Assembly (NCBI GenBank): GCA_025465405.1
Contig: JAODNL010000380.1
Coordinates: 1 to 7,319 of the forward strand
Reading direction: 5' to 3'
Source: Pseudonocardiales bacterium
Lineage (GTDB): Bacteria; Actinomycetota; Actinomycetes; Mycobacteriales; Jatrophihabitantaceae
Length of the DNA stretch: 7,319 bases
Position 1 is the first letter of the stretch, and each line of letters opens with the position of its first letter. Below are positions 1 to 6,495 of the stretch, piece by piece. A model generated the notes under the pieces. That model saw nothing but the letters and a program-made list of their open reading frames with translations, did no database searches and was not told the DNA's origin. The translations under genes were made by a program, and so were the position numbers.

Positions 1-912
1 CGCCGCCGCTGCCGCGGCCAGGACGGCCGCGACGACCGCGACCCGACCGGCAAGTGCCGCCGCCCGCGGCAGATCCCGCGGCTGGGCGGGCTTGCCGTCG
101 CCGAGCGAGGGCCGCTCCTCGACGCGCTGGCCGTACCCGTTCACGCCGCCGAGTCGCAGCTCCAACGCCCCCGCGAACGCGGCCTCGCACCAGCCGGAGT
201 TCGGGCTGGGGTGCCGGCGCGCGTCCCGGCCGGCGATGCGCAGGACGTCTCGCGGGCGGCCGCTGACGAGAGCGACCAGGACCGCCGTCGCCCGCGCGGG
301 CACCAGGTTCGCAAGGTCGTCCAGCCGGGCCGACGCCCACCCGAAGCGGCGGTAGCGCGCCGATCGATGGCCGACCATCGCGTCCAACGTGTTCACCGCG
401 CGGTAGCCGAGCAGGCCCGGGATGCCCGCGACGGCACCCCAGAACAGCGGCGCGACGACCGCGTCGGACGTGTTCTCCGCAACCGATTCGACCGCGGCAC
501 GGGCCACTTCGGACTCGTCCAAGTCGACGGTGTCGCGCCCGACGAGGTGGGTGAGCCGAGACCGGGCGGCGGGCAATTCGCCCGCGTCGAGCAGCTCGTG
601 CAGCGCCGCCGCCTCCCGCCGCAACGTCTCGCCACCGAGCACGGCCCACGTCGCCGCGGTGACGGCGAGCGGGTACGCCGCCCGGCGCCGGGTTGCCCGC
701 TCCAGCCCCAGGCCCAGGGCCACCACCGCGCCGCCAGAGGCCGCCGTGAAAGCCACACCGGCCCCCGTCGAGTCGCGCCACAGCCGCCGTTCGAGCAGCT
801 GTGCCGCCCGTCCGAAAGCCGCGACCGGGTGGCCGCGCCGCGGGTCCGCGAACACGGCGTCGAGCGCCGCGCCGGCGAGTAGCCCGGCGGCGAGTCCGCG
901 TCCACGTCGCAC
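1..912 (-). CDS. cobD: Cobalamin biosynthesis protein CobD/CbiB (adenosylcobinamide-phosphate synthase), C-terminus cut by window edge
   Basis: An inner-membrane protein of the late cobalamin pathway that joins adenosylcobyric acid to the aminopropanol (phosphate) arm. The visible 304 residues show the family's motifs in order: DPRRGHPVAAFGR (23-35), LVGRDT (123-128), VESVAENTSDAVVAPLFW (141-158), YRAVNTLDAMVGHRSARY (170-187), SARLDDLANLVPAR (194-207), and HPSPNSGWCEAAFAGALELR (234-253) followed by the ERPSLGDG stretch (266-273). A hydrophobic Ala/Val run at 289-304 looks like the last membrane helix. Family members are usually about 310-330 residues, so only a few residues are missing. The frame is open to base 1. 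The start is GTG at 912 (VRRGRGLAAG...); an in-frame stop lies at 927-925, so the only other option is TTG at 924. No clear Shine-Dalgarno is visible. The usual AENTSDG motif reads AENTSDA here, a conservative change. It is divergent from the yihY-like gene. Assignment by motif is firm; the start is less so. Confidence 0.93.
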   Translation of the reverse strand, partial: MRRGRGLAAGLLAGAALDAVFADPRRGHPVAAFGRAAQLLERRLWRDSTGAGVAFTAASGGAVVALGLGLERATRRRAAYPLAVTAATWAVLGGETLRREAAALHELLDAGELPAARSRLTHLVGRDTVDLDESEVARAAVESVAENTSDAVVAPLFWGAVAGIPGLLGYRAVNTLDAMVGHRSARYRRFGWASARLDDLANLVPARATAVLVALVSGRPRDVLRIAGRDARRHPSPNSGWCEAAFAGALELRLGGVNGYGQRVEERPSLGDGKPAQPRDLPRAAALAGRVAVVAAVLAAAAAA

Positions 913-1016
913 CGCTGAACCCAATCACACCGGCGGAGGCGGGCCGGACCGGGTTAGCCGGCGACCAGCGGCGGGAATCCCAACGACGGAACAGTGTCGA
1001 GACTCGGGAGGTATCC
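913..1016. promoter_or_regulatory. Divergent intergenic region between cobD and the yihY-like gene
   Basis: These 104 bp must hold the 5' signals of both flanking genes. I see a good ribosome binding site for the plus-strand gene near its right end, but no convincing -35/-10 pair on either strand. TGTGAT on the minus strand shortly upstream of the cobD GTG is a weak -10 candidate only. I see no B12-box or long structured leader, and the space is too short for a full cobalamin riboswitch. Confidence 0.4.
1006..1011 (+). promoter_or_regulatory. Shine-Dalgarno of the yihY-like gene
   Basis: GGGAGG lies 5 bases before the ATG at 1017. It fixes the start there rather than at in-frame codons further upstream, whose translation is Arg/Pro-rich and falls on the opposite strand of cobD. 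Confidence 0.8.
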
Positions 1017-2009
1017 ATGTCCGCGCCGCCTCACCGGCTGACCGACCTGCCCGCCGCGGGCTGGCGCGCCGCCCTCGTGCGGGCGCTGCACCAGTTCAAG
1101 CACGACGACATCACCGACCGGGCCGCGGCGCTCACCTATTTCGGGGTGCTCGCGATCTTTCCCGGCCTGCTCGTCCTGGTATCGATCCTCGGCCTGGTCG
1201 GGCAGTCCACCACGCAGAAGGTCCTCGACAACGTCGGGCAGATCGCGCCCGGCGGCGTCAAGAGCTTTCTGCGGACGGTCATCGAGCAGGTGCAGGGTCG
1301 CCAGGGCGCCGCGAGCGTTGCGGCCGCGGTCGGGCTGGTGCTCGCGATCTGGTCGGCGTCCGGATACGTCGCGGCGTTCATGCGCGCGACCAATGCGATC
1401 TACGGAGTCGACGAAGGGCGCCCGATTTGGCGCACTGCGGGGGTCCGCCTGGCCGTCACGATCGTCACGCTCGTCCTGCTCGTCGTCAGCGCGCTGATGG
1501 TCGTGCTCACCGGCACGGTCGCGCACCAGTTCGGGCAGGCGATCGGTCTCGGCAGTGTCGCGGTGACGGTCTGGGACATCGTGAAGTGGCCGGTGCTGCT
1601 CGTCATCGTCAGCGTGATGTTCTCCCTGCTGTACTGGGCGTGCCCGAATGTGAAGCAGGTCGGCCCGCGCTGGGTGACGCCGGGCGGCGTGATCGCGGTG
1701 GTGGTGTGGCTGCTCGCGTCCGGGGGGTTCGCGCTGTACGTGTCGTTCTCCAGCTCGTACAACAAGACCTACGGCTCGCTGGCCACGGTGATCGTGTTCC
1801 TGGTCTGGCTGTGGATCACCAACATCGCGATCCTGCTCGGGGCCGAGGTGAACGCCGAACTCCAGCACGAGCGCCTGATCGCCGCCGGGCTGCCCCAGGA
1901 CGTCGATCCGTTCGCCGAACCGCGTGACACCCGCAAGCTCAGCTCGGACGAGAAGCTGCGCGTCGACGCCGCCGCCGCGGCACGGTCCAGAACAGCGTCC
2001 CGGCGATGA
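1017..2009 (+). CDS. YihY/BrkB-family integral membrane protein
   Basis: A 330-residue inner-membrane protein of the YihY/virulence factor BrkB family (older annotations call it ribonuclease BN, which is not supported for this family). The family signatures are present: RAAALTYFGVLAIFPGLL (35-52) at the first helix, and near the end YNKTYGSLATVIVFLVWLW (248-266) leading into NIAILLGAEVNAEL (269-282). Hydrophobic segments at about 41-62, 100-125, 145-166, 191-208, 222-245 and 254-276 suggest six helices; the N-terminal 35 and C-terminal 50 residues are hydrophilic. Molecular function is unproven; transport or envelope roles have been proposed. Start ATG 1017 is chosen for its strong ribosome binding site. 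The last 71 bp overlap the 3' end of the convergent gene, and the final nine sense codons (1980-2006) have poorer G/C third positions (gca, aga, aca, cga) than the rest, as if the frame had run on past an older stop. Confidence 0.92.
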   Translation: MSAPPHRLTDLPAAGWRAALVRALHQFKHDDITDRAAALTYFGVLAIFPGLLVLVSILGLVGQSTTQKVLDNVGQIAPGGVKSFLRTVIEQVQGRQGAASVAAAVGLVLAIWSASGYVAAFMRATNAIYGVDEGRPIWRTAGVRLAVTIVTLVLLVVSALMVVLTGTVAHQFGQAIGLGSVAVTVWDIVKWPVLLVIVSVMFSLLYWACPNVKQVGPRWVTPGGVIAVVVWLLASGGFALYVSFSSSYNKTYGSLATVIVFLVWLWITNIAILLGAEVNAELQHERLIAAGLPQDVDPFAEPRDTRKLSSDEKLRVDAAAAARSRTASRR

Positions 2010-3027
2010 TCACCGCGGCCGCGACCGCGACTGCCGGCAGCCAGGGGCGATCTCTCGCGGCGGTCGGTCGGTGCGCGACACCGGAAGATCGGGGGGTCGG
2101 GGTGGCGACGACTCGGGCAACCAGGTGCGGTGGTAGCGCAACGCTGTAGACAGCCGAGCCGGCATGCTCCGAGTCGACAAGCAGCGTGCGCCCGTCGAAC
2201 GTCACGCCTTCGCCCTGCGGCTGGGCCGGAAGCGCGACGCGAACCGGGGACGACCGCAGCGCCCCGGCAACACCCGAGCTGCCGACGCGCCACACGTACG
2301 CGTCGGTGTAGGTCCGCACGACGAGCAATGACCCGTCCCGGGAGAGCGCGGCACCGGTCGCGGCCAGTTCACCGATTGCCGACGCCGGGGCTGCCGGCTT
2401 GGTGAAGTGGAACGTGATCGCGCCGACGCGACGCAGCGATTGCACGTGGGCGGCATCGGGTCGCGCCGGCAACGCATATGCCGTGGTGCTGCCCACCAGC
2501 GACTTGCTGAACAGGAAGGCCGCGCCGCCGGGTGTCACTGCCAGCGACTCCGCGTCCTTGGGGCCGTCGGGGTAGCGCAGCCGCCACATGTCCGGTCGCC
2601 CGGTCGACGCGGCGGCGCCGTCGCGCGTGACCCGCGGCTCGTCGACCCGATAGATGTCGATCTCCGCACGGCTGGCGCCGTTGTCCCCGATGTCGGCGAG
2701 CCACACCGACGGCACGCCGCGCTCGTCCGGGGCAACGGCGATGTCTTCCCAGTCCACGTTCGTCGCGCCGGGCACGTCGTAGGTGACCAGCGTCCGGCCG
2801 GTCCGGGCGTCGAGCGCGAAGAACCGCGCCGAGTCGCCGCTGTCGTTGTGCACGTAGACGACGCCCGGCGACGTGATGCCGACGGCGATGCCACTTGCCT
2901 CGTCGATGCGCGGGTCCTGCAGGTGGAACAGGACGCGCGATCCGGCCGCCGGCGCCGCGACAGCGGGGTCAGCGGACGCGAACGCGATTGCTACCGCCAA
3001 CGCTGCCGCGACGCGCGTTGCGTGCAC
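1939..3027 (-). CDS. Exported, C-terminally membrane-anchored protein, probable beta-propeller; function unknown
   Basis: A 362-residue protein with a Sec-type signal peptide (basic HATR, hydrophobic 6-17, Ala-rich cleavage region about 20-28). A helix at about 329-348 is followed by six arginines (351-356), the pattern of a single-pass protein with its bulk outside the cell. Between them lie repeated blade-like segments with acidic motifs: LQDPRIDEASGIAVG (36-50), YVHNDSGDSARFFALD (58-73), VDWEDIAVAP (91-100), WLADIGDNGASR (109-120), PKDAESLAVTPGG (156-168), LSRDGSLLVVRTY (228-240) and PQGEGVTFDGRTLLVDSE (270-287). This resembles secreted propellers loosely annotated as esterase-like/phytase-like or gluconolactonase-like. 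The acidic motifs could bind metal, but that is inference and no enzyme activity can be assigned. GTG 3027 follows the gatB stop by 5 bp with only a weak GAGTAGG upstream, suggesting translational coupling; the frame stays open further upstream only as Arg/Gly-rich sequence inside gatB. The last nine codons have poor G/C third positions and overlap the yihY-like gene. Confidence 0.85.
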   Translation of the reverse strand: MHATRVAAALAVAIAFASADPAVAAPAAGSRVLFHLQDPRIDEASGIAVGITSPGVVYVHNDSGDSARFFALDARTGRTLVTYDVPGATNVDWEDIAVAPDERGVPSVWLADIGDNGASRAEIDIYRVDEPRVTRDGAAASTGRPDMWRLRYPDGPKDAESLAVTPGGAAFLFSKSLVGSTTAYALPARPDAAHVQSLRRVGAITFHFTKPAAPASAIGELAATGAALSRDGSLLVVRTYTDAYVWRVGSSGVAGALRSSPVRVALPAQPQGEGVTFDGRTLLVDSEHAGSAVYSVALPPHLVARVVATPTPRSSGVAHRPTAARDRPWLPAVAVAAAVIIAGTLFWTVPRRRRRRAASRPS

Positions 3028-3032
3028 GCGGC

Positions 3033-4535
3033 CTACTCGCTGACGCCGAGGCGCTCCAGCAGGATGGCCCGCACCGCGGCCGCGTCGGCCTGCCCACGGG
3101 TGGCCTTCATGACCGCCCCGACGAGCGCACCCACGGCCGGCAGCTTGCCGCCGCGAACCTTGTCCGCCACGTCCGGGTTGGCCGCGATCGCGTCGTCCGC
3201 CGCCTGCTCCAGCGCGCCGGTGTCGGACACAACCTTCAGACCGCGCTGGGCCACGACGGCGTCGACGTCCTGGCCCGTCTCGAGCACGCCGTCGACGACC
3301 TGCCGCGCCAGCGCAACCGACAGGGCACCGTCCGCGACCAACTCGACCAGCCGGGCCACCTGCGCCGGGGTGATGCCGAGATCGGCTGCGTCTATCTCGC
3401 GGGAATTGGCCTGCTGCGCCAGGTATCCGAGCCACCAATTGCGTGCCTCGCCGATGGGCGCGCCCGCGTCGACGGTCGCCCCGACGAGGGCGACCACGCC
3501 CGCGTTCGTCAGCTGCACCATGTCCTCCGCGCTCACGCCGAGTTCTGCGCGCAGCCGGTCCCGGCGCGCGGCCGGAAGCTCCGGCAGGCCGGCGCGCAGC
3601 TTCTCGACCCACTCCGGGTCGGGTGCGATCGGCACCAGGTCGGGCTCGGGGAAGTACCGGTAGTCGGTCGCTTCCTCCTTGCTGCGACCCGGGCGGGTGT
3701 CACCCGTGGTCTCGGAGAAGTGCCGGGTCTCCTGCATGATCCGCCCGCCGGCATCGAGCAGGGCCGCCTGGCGCAGGATCTCCGACCGCACCGCTCGCTC
3801 GACAGTGCGGAGCGAGTTGACGTTCTTCGTCTCGGTGCGCGTGCCCCACCGGCCCGCGTCGGCACCGGAACCCGCCGGGCTCAGCGACGTGTTCACGTCG
3901 CAGCGCAGCGAGCCCTGTTCCATCCGCACGTCACTGACACCCAGGGTGCGCAGGATGTCGCGCAGTTCGGTGACGTACGCCTTCGCGACCTCGGGCGCGT
4001 GCGCACCGGCGCCGGGCACCGGCTTGGTCACGATCTCGACGAGCGGTATGCCGGCGCGGTTGTAGTCGACCAGCGAGTACTCCGCGCCGTGGATGCGCCC
4101 CGACGTGCCGACGTGGGTGATCTTGCCGGTGTCCTCCTCGAGATGCACGCGCTCGATGCCGACCCGCACCGTCTCGCCGTCCACGTCGACGTCGAGGTAT
4201 CCGTCCACACACAGCGGTTCGTCGTACTGCGACGTCTGGAAGTTCTTCGGCATGTCCGGATAGAAGTAGTTCTTGCGCGCGAACCGGCACCACGTGGCGA
4301 TCGAGCAGTTGAGCGCGAGCCCGATGCGGATGGTCGACTCGATCGCCTTCTCGTTCGCGACCGGCAGGGCTCCGGGCAGCCCGAGGCAGACGGGGCACAC
4401 CTGCGTGTTCGGCTCGCCGCCGAAGTCCGTGGCGCAGCCGCAGAACATCTTCGACACGGTGCCGAGCTCGACGTGCGTCTCGATCCCGATCACCGGCTCG
4501 TACCGGCGGAGCACGTCCTCGTAGGTCAGTGTCAT
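3033..4535 (-). CDS. gatB: Aspartyl/glutamyl-tRNA(Asn/Gln) amidotransferase subunit B
   Basis: The tRNA-binding and kinase subunit of GatCAB. It activates the misacylated Glu (or Asp) on tRNA with ATP so that ammonia delivered from GatA can amidate it. The 500-residue length is normal for the family. Motifs: IGIETHVEL (16-24, with metal-site candidates E19 and H21), RKNYFYPDMPKNFQTSQYDE (87-106), HLEEDTGK (131-138), DYNRAGIPLVEIVT (157-170), MEQGSLRCDVN (205-215), DYRYFPEPDLVPI after about 280, and a YqeY-like helical tail ending AVGALVGAVMKATRGQAD...ILLERLGVSE. Four cysteines, C32, C34, C47 and C50 (CGC...CPVC), match the zinc-knuckle form of GatB. Start ATG 4535 overlaps the gatA stop as ATGA, with GGAG 8 bases upstream. 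A longer reading to 4607 is Arg-rich and lies inside gatA. The specificity for Gln or Asn tRNA depends on which aminoacyl-tRNA synthetases the genome has, which is not visible here. Confidence 0.97.
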   Translation of the reverse strand: MTLTYEDVLRRYEPVIGIETHVELGTVSKMFCGCATDFGGEPNTQVCPVCLGLPGALPVANEKAIESTIRIGLALNCSIATWCRFARKNYFYPDMPKNFQTSQYDEPLCVDGYLDVDVDGETVRVGIERVHLEEDTGKITHVGTSGRIHGAEYSLVDYNRAGIPLVEIVTKPVPGAGAHAPEVAKAYVTELRDILRTLGVSDVRMEQGSLRCDVNTSLSPAGSGADAGRWGTRTETKNVNSLRTVERAVRSEILRQAALLDAGGRIMQETRHFSETTGDTRPGRSKEEATDYRYFPEPDLVPIAPDPEWVEKLRAGLPELPAARRDRLRAELGVSAEDMVQLTNAGVVALVGATVDAGAPIGEARNWWLGYLAQQANSREIDAADLGITPAQVARLVELVADGALSVALARQVVDGVLETGQDVDAVVAQRGLKVVSDTGALEQAADDAIAANPDVADKVRGGKLPAVGALVGAVMKATRGQADAAAVRAILLERLGVSE

Positions 4536-6031
4536 GCGACCAGCTCCGGGATGCTCGACAGCACCGGTTCGACGGCCGCCTCGAACGCGGCGGCGACCCG
4601 GTAACACCGCTCGTCGGCCAGTGCGGGCGCCATGATCTGCAGCCCGACCGGCAGGCCTTCGGACAACCCGGACGGGACCGAGATCGCCGGGGTGCCAGCC
4701 AGCGACGCCGGCAGCGTGCAGAGGTCGTTGACGTACATCGCCATCGGGTCGTCGATGCGCTCTCCGATTCCGAAGGCGACGAACGGCGACGTGGGCGACA
4801 CCAGCACGTCGACCCGTTCGAAGGCGGCGGCGAAGTCTCGCGAGATCAGCGTGCGGACCTTCTGGGCCTGGCCGTAGTACGCCTCGTAGTAGCCCGACGA
4901 CAGCGCGTACGTGCCGATCATGATGCGACGCTTCACCTCGGGGCCGAAACCGGCCTCCCGGGTCAGTGACATGACCTCCTCGAGCGAGTTCACCCCGTCG
5001 TCGCCGACCCGCAGGCCATAGCGCACTCCGTCGAAGCGCGCGAGGTTGGACGAGGCCTCGCTCGGTGCGATCAGGTAGTACGCGGCGAGCGCATAGCCGA
5101 AGTGCGGGCAGCTCACCTCGACGACCTCGGCGCCGAGGTCACGCAGACTGCCGACCGCCGACTCGAACGACGCCAGCACGCCGGCCTGGTAGCCGGTGGA
5201 ATCCTGGCCACCGAGCTCGCGCACGACGCCGACACGAACACTTTTGAGGTCACCGCGCGCACCCTCGCGGGCGGCCGCCACGACGGGCGCGACGGGCTGC
5301 GGGAGCGACGTCGAGTCCGCGGGGTCGTGCCCGCCGATCACCTCGTGCAGCAGCGCCGCATCGAGCACCGTCCGTCCGAACGGGCCGGCTTGATCCAGCG
5401 AGGACGAGAACGCGATCAGGCCGTATCGCGAGACCGTGCCGTAGGTCGGCTTGTGCCCGACGATGCCGGTGACCGCGGCCGGCTGGCGGATCGAACCGCC
5501 GGTGTCCGTGCCGATCGCGAGCGGGGCCTCGAACGCCGCGACCGCGGCGCTCGATCCGCCGGACGACCCACCCGGGATACGCGACAGGTCCCACGGGTTG
5601 TGCGTCGGCCCGTAGGCGGAGTTCTCCGTGGACGAGCCCATCGCGAACTCGTCCATGTTCGTCTTGCCGAGCATGACGATTCCGGCGTCCTTGACGCGCC
5701 GGGCGATCGTGGCGTCGTACGGCGGCTGCCAGCGCTCGAGGATCTTCGAGCCGGCCGTCGTCGGCAGTCCCTGAGTGACGACGACGTCCTTCATCGCCAG
5801 CGGCACCCCCGCCAGTGGGGACAGCGGGCCGCCGGACGCGCGAAGGGCGTCGACCGCCTTCGCCGCACCGAGCGCGCCCTCGGTGTCGACGTGCAGGAAG
5901 GCGTGTATCGAGCCGTCCACGGCCGCGATGCGATCCAGGTGCGCCTGCGTGACCTCGACGGCCGACACCTCGCCGGACGCGATCCGGGCCGCGAGGTCCG
6001 CGGCGCCCGACCGGGTCAGCTCGCCGGTCAC
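4532..6031 (-). CDS. gatA: Aspartyl/glutamyl-tRNA(Asn/Gln) amidotransferase subunit A
   Basis: The glutaminase subunit of GatCAB, an amidase-signature enzyme that hydrolyses glutamine and supplies ammonia to GatB. It is 499 residues long, typical for GatA. The Ser-cisSer-Lys triad is intact: K81 in PLAMKDVVVTQG, S156 in PGGSSGGSSAAVAA and S180 in GTDTGGSIRQPA; spacing matches the Staphylococcus aureus enzyme (K79, S154, S178) shifted by two. Other family motifs are GKTNMDEFAMGSSTENSAYG (122-141), GHKPTYGTVSRYGLIAFSSS (192-211) and, near the C-terminus, LAGTPAISVPSG and LPVGLQIMAP. The start is GTG 6031, which overlaps the gatC stop as GTGA, with a GAGGA purine run just upstream. The alternative upstream reading to 6118 is Arg/Pro-rich and falls inside gatC. 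Both ends are 4-bp overlaps with neighbours, so translation of the three subunits is probably coupled. Confidence 0.97.
   Translation of the reverse strand: MTGELTRSGAADLAARIASGEVSAVEVTQAHLDRIAAVDGSIHAFLHVDTEGALGAAKAVDALRASGGPLSPLAGVPLAMKDVVVTQGLPTTAGSKILERWQPPYDATIARRVKDAGIVMLGKTNMDEFAMGSSTENSAYGPTHNPWDLSRIPGGSSGGSSAAVAAFEAPLAIGTDTGGSIRQPAAVTGIVGHKPTYGTVSRYGLIAFSSSLDQAGPFGRTVLDAALLHEVIGGHDPADSTSLPQPVAPVVAAAREGARGDLKSVRVGVVRELGGQDSTGYQAGVLASFESAVGSLRDLGAEVVEVSCPHFGYALAAYYLIAPSEASSNLARFDGVRYGLRVGDDGVNSLEEVMSLTREAGFGPEVKRRIMIGTYALSSGYYEAYYGQAQKVRTLISRDFAAAFERVDVLVSPTSPFVAFGIGERIDDPMAMYVNDLCTLPASLAGTPAISVPSGLSEGLPVGLQIMAPALADERCYRVAAAFEAAVEPVLSSIPELVA
4544..4547 (-). promoter_or_regulatory. Shine-Dalgarno of gatB, inside the end of gatA
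   Basis: GGAG on the minus strand, encoded within the gatA codons for Pro-Glu, lies 8 bases before the gatB ATG at 4535. It supports this start and means a terminating gatA ribosome can re-engage at once. Confidence 0.6.
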
Positions 6032-6372
6032 ACTTCCTCGCTCAGGATGCGCGGGACGCGGAACTTGTTGTCCTCGACGTCCGGGGCCGCGGCCAGGACC
6101 GCCTCGCGGGGCAGGCACGGGCGCAGCTCGTCCGGGCGGAACACGTTCGTCATCGGCACGGCGTGTGACGTGGGCGGGATGTCGCCGGCCGCGACCTCGC
6201 TCACCCGCGCGACCGACCCCAGGATCACGTCGAGCTGGCCGGCGAAGACATCCAGCTCCTGCTCGGTGACCGCCAGCCGGGCGAGCCGCGCGAGGTGGGC
6301 GACGTCGTCGCGGCCGATCCGGCCGCCGGCGCTGGAGACGGAGGACCCGGAGAGTTCGGTTGCGTCAGGCAC
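6028..6372 (-). CDS. gatC: Aspartyl/glutamyl-tRNA(Asn/Gln) amidotransferase subunit C
   Basis: The small subunit that wraps around GatA and stabilises its contact with GatB. It has 114 residues against a usual 95-100. The conserved core is clear: RDDVAHLARLARLAVTEQEL (21-40), LDVILGSVARVSEV (47-60), IPPTSHAVPMTNVFRPDE (65-82), LPREAVLAAAPDVEDNKF (87-104) and VPRILSEEV at the end. About 20 Ser/Gly-rich residues precede the core. They are unlikely to be a start error in the short direction: between the GTG at 6372 and the core there is no ATG, GTG or TTG in frame. No Shine-Dalgarno is visible before 6372, but a TAGACT -10-like box sits at the spacing expected for a leaderless mRNA. This is the first gene of the gatC-gatA-gatB-exported protein unit. 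Confidence 0.93.
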   Translation of the reverse strand: MPDATELSGSSVSSAGGRIGRDDVAHLARLARLAVTEQELDVFAGQLDVILGSVARVSEVAAGDIPPTSHAVPMTNVFRPDELRPCLPREAVLAAAPDVEDNKFRVPRILSEEV

Positions 6373-6386
6373 GACCCGTGAGTCTA
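6372..6386 (-). promoter_or_regulatory. Putative leaderless promoter of the gatCAB operon
   Basis: On the minus strand TAGACT (6386-6381) fits the actinobacterial TAnnnT -10 pattern. Eight bases separate it from the gatC GTG at 6372, so transcription would begin at or within two bases of the start codon. No good -35 is seen (AATGCG/ATGCGC at 17-18 bp spacing is weak). The fit with the missing Shine-Dalgarno is the main support. Confidence 0.4.
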
Positions 6387-6495
6387 CGAGAGGCCCGAGA
6401 CGGGCGCATTCGCGTTTGCCGGCGCAGCCGCGTCGGCCGGCGCGCTCATTCGCGTCCGCCGCGGCGCCCGGCCCCGTAACGCCACCGACACGTCG
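6373..6495. other. Divergent spacer between gatC and the ACT-domain gene, with short direct repeats
   Basis: This 123-bp spacer drives two genes outward. CATTCGCGT occurs at 6407-6415 and 6447-6455, exactly 40 bp apart, and GCCGGCGC occurs at 6418-6425 and 6436-6443 between them. These could be operator half-sites, but in sequence this GC-rich short repeats also arise by chance. No convincing promoter is visible for the plus-strand gene. Confidence 0.35.

Noticed and set aside
422..1927. A 501-codon plus-strand open frame across cobD and the yihY-like gene
   Set aside because: It is antisense to cobD and out of frame with the yihY-like gene; its product is Arg/Ala/Pro-rich with no motif, typical of high-GC shadow frames.
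1017..2009. Annotation of the YihY-like protein as ribonuclease BN
   Set aside because: That name comes from an old misassignment; the protein is a polytopic membrane protein without nuclease motifs.
3028..3612. Upstream extension of the propeller gene by 195 codons inside gatB
   Set aside because: The extension is Arg/Gly-rich, out of frame with gatB, and would bury the clear signal peptide that begins at GTG 3027.
2895..4604. A 569-codon plus-strand open frame antisense to gatB
   Set aside because: gatB is unmistakable on the other strand. The long antisense frame follows from its codon bias and has no recognisable domain.
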